DNA of 5,043 bases from RGVT01 sp037129475 (GTDB lineage: Bacteria; Planctomycetota; Planctomycetia; Pirellulales; UBA1268): assembly GCA_037129475.1 (NCBI GenBank), contig JBAXUY010000185.1, positions 1 through 5,043 on the forward strand, written 5' to 3'. The notes under the pieces are model-generated. The model was not told the DNA's origin and made no database searches. It was given only the letters and a program-made list of their open reading frames with translations. Position 1 is the first letter of the stretch. Each line of letters begins with the position of its first letter. Positions 1-4,633 of this stretch are shown here, one piece after another. The position numbers and the translations under genes were made by a program.

Positions 1-2
1 TG

Positions 3-206
3 CCCACGATCGGTATCGGCGCGGGGCCGCACTGCGACGGCCAGGTGCTCGTCTACCACGACCTCGTCGGCCTGTCGCTCGACCGCGTGCCGAAGTTCGT
101 GCGCGGCTACGCCGACGCGAAGATGCAGATCGCCGAGGGCCTCGCCAGTTGGAAGCACGACGTCGAGTCGGGCCGTTTCCCGGGTTCCGCCGAGACGCTC
201 GCGTAG
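3..206 (+). CDS. panB: Ketopantoate hydroxymethyltransferase PanB, C-terminal 67 residues (partial)
   Basis: 3-methyl-2-oxobutanoate hydroxymethyltransferase transfers a hydroxymethyl group from 5,10-methylene-tetrahydrofolate to 2-oxoisovalerate, giving ketopantoate. This is the first committed step of pantothenate and CoA synthesis, in the cytosol. The visible part begins PTIGIGAGPHCDGQVLVYHD, the conserved late strand and loop of the PanB TIM barrel. The usual PanB tail follows: a PKFV block, a YA-rich helix and a D-V-E-S-G-R-F-P ending, then TAG at 204-206. Most of the enzyme, including the metal-binding and catalytic residues, lies left of the window. The length and ending match the family's normal C-terminus, so this is truncation by the window, not a broken gene. 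The next gene converges on it, so nothing is co-transcribed downstream. The family call is very secure. Confidence 0.95.
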   Translation, partial: PTIGIGAGPHCDGQVLVYHDLVGLSLDRVPKFVRGYADAKMQIAEGLASWKHDVESGRFPGSAETLA

Positions 207-248
207 CGGGGTCGCTACCCGCCTGCGACTCACGCCCGACTGGGGCGT
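203..248. terminator. Two small hairpins between convergent panB and the AraC-family gene; possible bidirectional terminator
   Basis: Two stem-loops sit in the convergent gap. The first has arms GTAGCG (203-208) and CGCTAC (213-218) and overlaps the panB stop codon. The second has perfect arms ACGCCC (232-237) and GGGCGT (243-248) with a 5-nt loop. Neither is followed by a T-run on either strand, so neither is a textbook intrinsic terminator. The convergent position makes a transcription-ending or 3'-protecting role plausible, but that is inference. Confidence 0.3.
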
Positions 249-251
249 CGA

Positions 252-1250
252 CTACCGACGCCGCCGCGCGAGCGTCTCGGACGGCAGCTCGCCGAATCGC
301 TTGGCGTACTCGGCCGTGAGCGTGGCCATGCGGTGCATGCCGCAGCCCTTCGCGATCTCCGCCACGGTCGCCCCCTCGGGAGCCCCGAGCAGCCGGTCGC
401 GGATGAGGTCGAGCCGCTGGTCGCGCAGCCACTGCATCGGTCCGACGCCCAACAGCGTCTGAAATGCGAGTTGGATCGTGCGGGCCGAGCGGCCGCTCCA
501 CGCCTCCATGTCGGCAAGCGTCACGCGGCCGCCGATCGTGGCCCGGATCCGCTCGAGCAGCGGCTCGAGATCGAGGGCTCGTGACGGCGGACCTGCGAGC
601 CGGTCGTCGAGCGCGAGTTCCGGGGTGAGCATCATCACGACGGTCCGCAGGATCACGTCGTCGATGCCGGCGGCCACGAGTCGTGCAGCATCACAGTCGA
701 ACGCGTCGATCGTCGCGCACAGCCCGCGGATCACCGGTAGCCAGTTCACGCCGGGAGCATGCATGGAGAGTGTGCGCGTGGTGTGCGTATCGAGCGAGAG
801 TGTTCCTTGGCGGCTGCCGAGCATGCCCGCAGCCGTGCGGCGCAGGGCCGACTCACGGATGTCGAAGCGGAGAAACGCGCCTGTCGTCGATTCGGCCGCC
901 ACACGCTCCCCGGCGGGGATGAAAAACGCGTGGTGCGGGCTCGCCCAGTCGTACCGGCGGCCGGCGGCACGGAGGACGGTCGTGCAGGTTCCAAACGGGA
1001 TCACCACGGCAAGCCGGTCGCTCACGTGGCTCGTGGTCTTCGGGCTGCTCGCACCGGCGAGCAAGGTGACCTCGGGGATCGGTACCGGCCGGAGCTTGAT
1101 CCGGAAGTCGCGCCCCGGACCGATCGCGTCAAACTGGGACGGCGCGTCGGGTAGCCGGGCGAGAAAGTCGCCGCATGTCCGGACGTGGTCGAACGATTTT
1201 GCCGTTGCCCTGCCGAACGGCAGCGGAGGAAGGTTGAGCGGCGAGACCAT
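252..1250 (-). CDS. AraC-family transcriptional regulator
   Basis: A 332-residue cytosolic DNA-binding regulator. The C-terminal ~100 residues form the double helix-turn-helix of the AraC/XylS family. The first HTH is at about 243-264 (VTLADMEAWSGRSARTIQ, then LAFQ), followed by the linker helix with GVGPMQWLRDQRL. The second HTH is at about 295-325, with TVAEIAKGCGM and the family-typical ending RFGELPSETL. The N-terminal ~220 residues resemble the AraC-binding-like domain (PF14525 type), which senses a small ligand or mediates dimerisation; nothing in it reveals the ligand. The second HTH lacks the common GF-x-SxFSRxFK wording, but related regulators of this domain type also differ there. 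The ATG at 1248-1250 has no convincing SD upstream; no in-frame stop lies close upstream, yet no better start is seen. The nearest upstream gene on the same strand is the exported protein at 1339-1785. The regulated target cannot be read from context. Confidence 0.9.
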   Translation of the reverse strand: MVSPLNLPPLPFGRATAKSFDHVRTCGDFLARLPDAPSQFDAIGPGRDFRIKLRPVPIPEVTLLAGASSPKTTSHVSDRLAVVIPFGTCTTVLRAAGRRYDWASPHHAFFIPAGERVAAESTTGAFLRFDIRESALRRTAAGMLGSRQGTLSLDTHTTRTLSMHAPGVNWLPVIRGLCATIDAFDCDAARLVAAGIDDVILRTVVMMLTPELALDDRLAGPPSRALDLEPLLERIRATIGGRVTLADMEAWSGRSARTIQLAFQTLLGVGPMQWLRDQRLDLIRDRLLGAPEGATVAEIAKGCGMHRMATLTAEYAKRFGELPSETLARRRR

Positions 1251-1274
1251 GGCGACGTCGGGTTGATGCGGCAG

Positions 1275-1288
1275 GCAGGAGGGCCTGC
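1275..1288 (-). other. Short hairpin in the leader of the AraC-family gene
   Basis: Arms GCAGG (1275-1279) and CCTGC (1284-1288) are separated by 4 nt, 25-38 nt upstream of the regulator's ATG. The stem is short and no T-run follows on the minus strand. It may be a leader structure or chance in GC-rich DNA. Confidence 0.2.
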
Positions 1289-1305
1289 GACACGTGGCGA
1301 GAGCC

Positions 1306-1315
1306 CAACCGGTTG
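1306..1315. promoter_or_regulatory. Perfect 10-bp palindrome CAACCGGTTG upstream of the AraC-family gene; possible operator
   Basis: CAACCGGTTG is a perfect inverted repeat in the 88-nt gap between the exported-protein gene and the AraC-family gene, centred about 60 nt upstream of the regulator's start. That is a plausible place for a dimeric regulator's operator. AraC-family proteins more often bind direct repeats, so autoregulation is not specifically supported. No clear -35/-10 pair was identified beside it. Confidence 0.2.
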
Positions 1316-1338
1316 TACACTCCCGCGTCGACCGTCAC

Positions 1339-1785
1339 CTACGGCAGGACGACTTCGTCGGAGATCACGACCGGCTTGCTCGCCGAGACGGCGCCAGCCG
1401 GCATCGGACCGGGTGAGCCGCCGGGGCCGACGGGCAGGGATGGAGCACCGACGCCTCCGACAGGCGCGCCGCCCATGGGCATGCCGCCCTCGACCACGGC
1501 GCCCTGGCAGTCGTTGCAGCCGCCGGCAACGCCGGCCGGCATGGCCCCCGCCGACTGGCAGCAGTCGGCGGTCTGGCCGCACGGCCGCATGGCCGGAGCG
1601 CCGACGGGTGCGATGGCGGCGCCCGGTGGCGTGAAGCCGGGCGGATAGTGCCCGAAGCACTTCTCGTATTTCCACACCTCGAGGGCGATGTAGCGCTCGT
1701 TGAGCGTCTTGCAGCCGCCGGAAGCCGTTGCCGCAAGCACCGCGCCGCCCACGAGCATGATGTGTCCGAGATTGGTGATCCGCAT
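1339..1785 (-). CDS. Exported, lipoprotein-like Gly/Pro/Cys-rich protein of unknown function
   Basis: A 148-residue protein I do not recognise as a named family. Residues 6-24 form a hydrophobic, Gly/Ala-rich segment (LGHIMLVGGAVLAATASGG) ending just before Cys25, like a signal peptide with lipidation at Cys25. The -3 to -1 residues are S-G-G, where a usual lipobox has Leu at -3, so lipidation is uncertain. A short conserved-looking block follows (residues 29-52, with ERYIALEVWKYEKCFGHYPP). The rest is low-complexity Gly/Pro/Ala/Met with six more cysteines: 43, 69, the pair 75-76, 90 and 93. Disulfides or metal binding by the Cys/Met-rich part would be possible outside the cytosol, but this is speculation. 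The start is well supported: GGAG (complement of 1794-1797) lies 8 nt before the ATG. A terminator at 1894-1921 separates it from the upstream small ORF, implying its own promoter. Confidence 0.75.
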   Translation of the reverse strand: MRITNLGHIMLVGGAVLAATASGGCKTLNERYIALEVWKYEKCFGHYPPGFTPPGAAIAPVGAPAMRPCGQTADCCQSAGAMPAGVAGGCNDCQGAVVEGGMPMGGAPVGGVGAPSLPVGPGGSPGPMPAGAVSASKPVVISDEVVLP

Positions 1786-1805
1786 CGCACAGTCTCCGTC
1801 GTCGC

Positions 1806-1822
1806 GCCGCCTGAGAGGCGGC
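1806..1822 (-). other. Stable GC hairpin in the 5' leader of the exported-protein gene
   Basis: Perfect arms GCCGCC (1806-1811) and GGCGGC (1817-1822) flank a 5-nt loop, 21-37 nt upstream of the ATG and just upstream of the SD at 1794-1797. It leaves the SD free, so it could stabilise the transcript's 5' end or bind a regulator rather than block translation. No T-run follows on the minus strand. Confidence 0.3.
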
Positions 1823-1893
1823 TGGATAGGTACGGCGTCGTGCGATTCGCCGCGACGCCTGGCAACCCTACCCCACCACGGATGCGCGGCAAG

Positions 1894-1921
1894 AAAAAAA
1901 CCGGGCCCGAGTCACGGCCCG
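1894..1921 (-). terminator. Intrinsic (rho-independent) terminator of the small basic ORF
   Basis: Read on the minus strand, a 6-bp perfect GC stem (CGGGCC and GGCCCG, at 1916-1921 and 1902-1907) with an 8-nt loop is followed, after one base, by seven T residues (A-run at 1894-1900 on the plus strand). This is the classic stem plus U-tract. It lies about 80 nt downstream of the stop codon of the 29-codon ORF and upstream of the exported-protein gene, so it ends the small transcript and insulates its neighbour. It supports the small ORF being a genuine transcription unit. Confidence 0.78.
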
Positions 1922-2002
1922 ACGACGGTCGATGGAAAACTGTGCGGATCGTGCGGAGGACGACTCCCTGCCCGCCGCCACACGGGCGTCTCGCCCTGTG
2001 CG

Positions 2003-2092
2003 TCAGCCCTTGCGATGGCGGATCCGGGCCCGCATGCGCCGCTTCTTCTGGCCGAGTTTGCGCCTGCCCTTGCCGGTCTTCTTGACTCCCAT
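2003..2092 (-). CDS. Tiny 29-residue, highly basic protein; probably RNA- or ribosome-associated
   Basis: A 29-residue ORF beginning MGVKKTGKGRRK and ending RARIRHRKG. Fifteen residues are Lys or Arg, one is His, and there are no acidic residues, no cysteines and no membrane segment. Such composition is typical of very small ribosomal or rRNA-binding proteins, for example bTHX or the bacterial relatives of the COX24_C/mS38 domain. The K-K-R-R-M-R-x-R-I-R-H-R-K core looks more like the latter, but I cannot prove homology by eye. The start is strongly supported: GGAG (complement of 2099-2102) sits 6 nt before the ATG. An intrinsic terminator lies downstream and a promoter-like pair upstream. 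The reading frame stays open far upstream of the ATG, but that part is antisense to the App1-like gene and is a shadow. The divergent position next to the App1-like gene implies independent transcription. Existence is likely; function is inferred from charge only. Confidence 0.72.
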   Translation of the reverse strand: MGVKKTGKGRRKLGQKKRRMRARIRHRKG

Positions 2093-2146
2093 GCTGTACT
2101 CCACGGTCGAAAATGGCCCGAAGAAATTCCGGACTCTCAGGCCGCA

Positions 2147-2176
2147 GTTGTAGAATGCCTCCGCCGCGGCTGGCAA
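2147..2176 (-). promoter_or_regulatory. Candidate sigma-70-type promoter for the small basic ORF
   Basis: On the minus strand, TTGCCA (2171-2176, 5 of 6 to TTGACA) is followed after 18 nt by TACAAC (2147-2152, 4 of 6 to TATAAT). Transcription would start near 2140, leaving a leader of about 48 nt before the ATG at 2092, with the SD inside it. Spacing and position are sensible, but in GC-rich bacteria such matches arise by chance and no transcript data are at hand. Confidence 0.35.
2151..2156 (+). promoter_or_regulatory. Candidate -10 box for the App1-like/FkbM operon
   Basis: TAGAAT differs from TATAAT at one base and lies about 27 nt upstream of the ATG at 2183, which would give a leader of roughly 20 nt. 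The -35 region 18 nt upstream (2127-2132, TTCCGG) is a poor match. The box overlaps the opposite-strand -10 candidate, so the two promoters would compete. Confidence 0.25.
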
Positions 2177-2182
2177 GGACGC

Positions 2183-3313
2183 ATGACCGCGCCGGCCCCG
2201 CTGCCCGGGCTTGTGCCGTCGTCGAACCCCCGCCCCATGATCGTCTTCTTTCCAACGTATGCGACACGGGAACCCGAGGGGGGGCGGTGGCGGGCCGTCG
2301 TCGCGGGCATGGTCACCCGTCCGCTGCCGCTTCGCAGCCGACGTCGCACGATGGCCATGGCGGTGCTCAAACGCCTGCTCGATCTCGACGAGGAGCAGGC
2401 AGACTCGTCCGTTTTTCAGCGCCGGGCCGAGGCATTTTTGTTTCAGCGCGTCGCCGGCCAGTCCGTGCGCGTCGCCGTCGGCGGCCGCGTCTACGACGTC
2501 GGCCAGACCGATCGCACCGGCCACTTCCAGGCCGTGATCGACGTCGACGATGCGCAGGTGCACGAGGCCACGAGCCGCTCGGGCCCCGACGGTCGCTGGA
2601 TCGCCTACGAGGGCCTCACTCCGGACGGTGACGAGGCCGAGACCACACCGACACCCGGCGGCCGCGTGCACTTGGTCGACGCAGCGGGGCTGTCGGTCAT
2701 CTCCGACATCGACGACACCGTGAAGGAGACGAACGTCGCCAACCGACGCGAGCTCCTGGCCAATACATTCATTCGTGAGTTTCGCGCCGTGCCGGGCATC
2801 GTCGACATCTACCGCGACTGGCAGGCCCGTGGGACCGCCTTTCATTACGTGTCGGCGAGCCCCTGGCAATTGGCCGAATGCCTCGAAGGATTCCTGGGCA
2901 CCGTCGGCCTCCCCGCCGGCTCGCTCCATCTCAAGCTCTTCCGCCTCAAGGACTCGACCCCCCTGGGCCGGCTGCCGTCTCGGAAGCGCTCCAAGCGGCG
3001 CACGGTCGAACGCATCATGGAGGAGTTTCCCGGCCGGCGGTTCCTGCTCGTCGGAGATTCCGGAGAGCGGGATCCGGAGGTGTATGCGGCCGTGGCGAAG
3101 CGGCGGGGCGAGCAGGTGGCGGGGATCGTGATCCGCCAGGTCGACGGCAAGGCGTCGCGTGAGAAGATCCGCTCCAGGCTCGACCGTCTCGCACGGCGGC
3201 TGCCGGCGGGATGCCTCACGGTGTTCACCGATCCCGACGAACTCGCGGCCTGTTTTCGTGCGGCACGGCAGCGGGCAGGGGATCGTGCCGACGGCGTCGG
3301 GCATGCTCCATGA
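2183..3313 (+). CDS. App1-like HAD-type phosphatase (DUF2183 / App1 catalytic domain)
   Basis: A 376-residue protein whose C-terminal half is the App1 catalytic domain. Yeast App1 is a Mg-dependent phosphatidate phosphatase; bacterial homologues have no settled substrate. HAD motifs in order: SDIDDT with nucleophile D175 and acid/base D177 (DxDxT, T179); V-S-A-S-P-W at about 223-228 (motif II); a Lys-rich stretch LKDST to SRKRSKRR that would supply the motif III lysine; and LVGDSGERDPEVY with D292 and D297 (motif IV). The N-terminal ~165 residues, with VFFPTYA, an FQRRAEAFLF block and a predicted beta-rich part, match the usual N-terminal extension of bacterial members. No signal peptide is seen, so it is probably cytosolic or at the membrane face. 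ATG 2183 is preferred because AAGGA (2175-2179) precedes it, although only 3 nt away. ATG 2237, just before VFFPTYA, is the alternative and lacks an SD. The stop overlaps the next gene's start (ATGA). Confidence 0.87.
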   Translation: MTAPAPLPGLVPSSNPRPMIVFFPTYATREPEGGRWRAVVAGMVTRPLPLRSRRRTMAMAVLKRLLDLDEEQADSSVFQRRAEAFLFQRVAGQSVRVAVGGRVYDVGQTDRTGHFQAVIDVDDAQVHEATSRSGPDGRWIAYEGLTPDGDEAETTPTPGGRVHLVDAAGLSVISDIDDTVKETNVANRRELLANTFIREFRAVPGIVDIYRDWQARGTAFHYVSASPWQLAECLEGFLGTVGLPAGSLHLKLFRLKDSTPLGRLPSRKRSKRRTVERIMEEFPGRRFLLVGDSGERDPEVYAAVAKRRGEQVAGIVIRQVDGKASREKIRSRLDRLARRLPAGCLTVFTDPDELAACFRAARQRAGDRADGVGHAP

Positions 3314-4065
3314 TGCTGCGCGAGCGCCTGCAAAAAGCCTGGTATCGGGCCGTCACGTATCGCGTGCCCCGCTGGCGGCGGACGCCGGACGAGATCGCGG
3401 AGGCCGGCTTCACGAGCCAGGACGGTCAGGATCTGTTCGTGTTCGAGCGGCTTGGCGGGAAGACGAACGGGGTGTTCTTCGAGGTTGGAGCGTTCGACGG
3501 CGTCACGTTCAGCAACACCTGTGCACTGGAGCGTCGCTTCGGCTGGACGGGCATCGCGGTCGAGCCTTCGCCGACCGCATTCGCCCGGTTGCGAAGCAAT
3601 CGTGCGTGCACCGTCGTCAATGGATGCATCGCCTCCGCTCCCGGCACGGCGCTGTATCTGCACATCGAGGGGTGCGCCGCGATGCTGAGCGGCATCGTAT
3701 CCGGCTACGACGCGCGCCACGTGGCCAGGATCGATCGCGAGATGCGGGCCGGAGGCGGCGAGCGGCGGGAACTGCACATGCCCTGTTTCACCATCGAGGG
3801 TCTCGCCAGCGGCCACGGCATCACACGCATCGACTACCTCAGCATCGATACCGAGGGCGGGGAACTGGCGATTCTCGAAAGCGTCGATTTCTCGCGGCTG
3901 GACGTGAACCTCATCACCGTGGAAAACAATTACGGTGACCGGCGATTCCGTGCCGTGCTCGGCCGGTCGGGCTTTCGCCTGATCGCGAAGATCGCCCGCG
4001 ACGAGGTCTACCAGCACACGCGGTATCTGCCGCAGGCATCGACGGCGACCGCCGGGTGCCGGTAG
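3310..4065 (+). CDS. FkbM-family SAM-dependent methyltransferase
   Basis: A 251-residue protein of the FkbM methyltransferase family (PF05050 type). These enzymes usually O-methylate sugars of polysaccharides, glycolipids or polyketide-like products using S-adenosylmethionine. The SAM-binding strand-loop is FFEVGAFDGVTFSNT (residues 56 onward), followed by GWTGIAVEPSP, whose acidic residue would contact the ribose. The later block DYLSIDTEGGELAIL (S178 to E185 and on) is the strongest family signature, and a VNLITVENNYG strand follows. The start at 3310 overlaps the upstream stop by 4 nt and has no clear SD, consistent with translational coupling. A second ATG at 3313 follows directly; the frame is open upstream, but that part overlaps the phosphatase gene and does not look like protein. 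No signal peptide is present. The substrate is unknown; pairing with a possible lipid phosphatase hints at lipid or envelope glycan modification, which is inference. Confidence 0.9.
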   Translation: MMLRERLQKAWYRAVTYRVPRWRRTPDEIAEAGFTSQDGQDLFVFERLGGKTNGVFFEVGAFDGVTFSNTCALERRFGWTGIAVEPSPTAFARLRSNRACTVVNGCIASAPGTALYLHIEGCAAMLSGIVSGYDARHVARIDREMRAGGGERRELHMPCFTIEGLASGHGITRIDYLSIDTEGGELAILESVDFSRLDVNLITVENNYGDRRFRAVLGRSGFRLIAKIARDEVYQHTRYLPQASTATAGCR

Positions 4066-4084
4066 GCACGCTCGCGGACGGCGT

Positions 4085-4456
4085 TCAGGACCCCTCGAAG
4101 GCGTTCTGAAAGTGCTCGACCTGGGGCCGGCCCTCGGGTCCGTCGAACGTGACGGTCACCACGTCGATCCGCACCGAGCAGTCTTCGAGCCGGTGGCGGC
4201 GGATGTAGGCGGTCGCGAGTTGGGCCACGCGACGCTGCTTCTGATGGCCGATCGTCTCGGCGGGATGCCCGTGCGCGGTGTTGCTCCGGGATCGCACCTC
4301 CACGAACACGACCGTGCGGCCATCGAGCGCCACCAGATCGATGTCGCCCCGGAGGATCCGCTCCCGCGTGGCGACGATGCGGTAGCCGATGCTCCGCAGA
4401 TACTTCGCCGCCTCCGCCTCCCCGCGGTGCCCGAGCGTGTCACGAGACGGACGCAT
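4085..4456 (-). CDS. yraN: YraN family protein (UPF0102), predicted nuclease-like fold
   Basis: A 123-residue cytosolic protein of the UPF0102/YraN family, which has a restriction-endonuclease-like fold and no firmly established role; DNA repair or recombination is often suggested. Family marks are present in order: GHRGEAEAAKYLRSIGY at 9-25, then RGDIDLVALDG at 36-46 (D38 and D40 in the usual G-E/D-I-D-L position), VVFVEVRSRS at 49-58 (E53; R55 where many members have Lys), HPAETIGHQKQRRV at 64-77, and a VRIDVVTV strand at 95-102. Length is normal. The ATG at 4454-4456 is preceded by AGGTG (complement of about 4464-4468), a usable SD 7 nt away. Its upstream neighbour on the same strand is rplS, 177 nt away, and it converges with the FkbM gene across 19 nt. 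The Arg in the E-x-K position occurs in other members, so activity need not be lost. Confidence 0.93.
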   Translation of the reverse strand: MRPSRDTLGHRGEAEAAKYLRSIGYRIVATRERILRGDIDLVALDGRTVVFVEVRSRSNTAHGHPAETIGHQKQRRVAQLATAYIRRHRLEDCSVRIDVVTVTFDGPEGRPQVEHFQNAFEGS

Positions 4457-4633
4457 TCAGAGCACCTGCACCCCGGGCAAAACCGGCTCCGAGCGGCAAA
4501 AGTCGCTCCCTTCGCGAGTCCTTGCGGATTGTCGCGTGGGCCGCAGCGGCCCAAGGCTCCTCGAGCGTTCGCCGACCCCTCGCCTCCCCGGTCGTTCAGA
4601 GGAAGGAATTCTTGAAATGACCACCGGACGGCG
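4457..4633. other. Gap between rplS and yraN; no gene recognised
   Basis: In many bacteria rnhB or nothing sits between rplS and yraN; here there is no room for rnhB and no credible small ORF. The gap contains two hairpins, described separately or here. The plus-strand form GAGCGGC (4491-4497), loop AAAA, GTCGCTC (4502-4508) pairs with one G-T wobble; on the minus strand that wobble becomes an A-C mismatch. I found no convincing promoter for yraN, so read-through from rplS is possible. Confidence 0.5.
4537..4553 (-). other. Near-perfect palindrome / strong stem-loop downstream of rplS
   Basis: Arms TGGGCCGC (4537-4544) and GCGGCCCA (4546-4553) flank a single central base, giving a 7-bp stem with a 3-nt loop in RNA. 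It lies 80-97 nt past the rplS stop. No T-run follows on either strand, so it may be a 3'-stabilising or attenuating structure, or a double-strand protein site, rather than an intrinsic terminator. Confidence 0.4.

Larger units (their letters stand above)
1786..2002. other. Intergenic stretch between the small basic ORF and the exported-protein gene
   Basis: This 217-nt non-coding stretch holds the terminator at 1894-1921, the hairpin at 1806-1822 and the SD at 1794-1797. A minus-strand TTGCCA (complement of 1856-1861) resembles a -35 box, but I see no -10 at a suitable distance. The promoter of the exported-protein gene is therefore not identified. No credible ORF or structured RNA was recognised in the rest. 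Confidence 0.5.

Noticed and set aside
478..1266. 262-codon plus-strand open frame antisense to the AraC-family gene
   Set aside because: Ser/Arg-rich arbitrary composition opposite a clear AraC HTH region; no SD or domain.
1700..2182. A long upstream extension of the App1-like reading frame (161 extra codons)
   Set aside because: It crosses the terminator at 1894-1921 and the whole small basic ORF on the other strand, reads as arbitrary GC-rich sequence, and the family normally begins near the VFFPTYA block. An SD exists at 2175 for the ATG at 2183.
2093..3304. Minus-strand open frame continuing upstream of the small basic ORF, antisense to the App1-like gene
   Set aside because: The App1-like strand carries clear HAD motifs; the antisense frame shows no domain and is an expected by-product of high GC3. 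Only its last 29 codons, with their own SD, look real.
2845..4017. 390-codon minus-strand open frame antisense to the App1-like and FkbM genes
   Set aside because: It spans two well-identified genes on the plus strand, has no recognisable motif and no SD; it is a codon-bias shadow.
4491..4508. Hairpin with an AAAA loop upstream of yraN, considered as a terminator
   Set aside because: On the transcribed (minus) strand the stem has an A-C mismatch and no T-run follows it, so a terminator call is not supported.
4156..4554. Minus-strand 132-codon frame spanning the rplS-yraN gap, considered as a possible missing gene such as rnhB
   Set aside because: It overlaps most of yraN in another frame, and shows no RNase HII motif or other domain.
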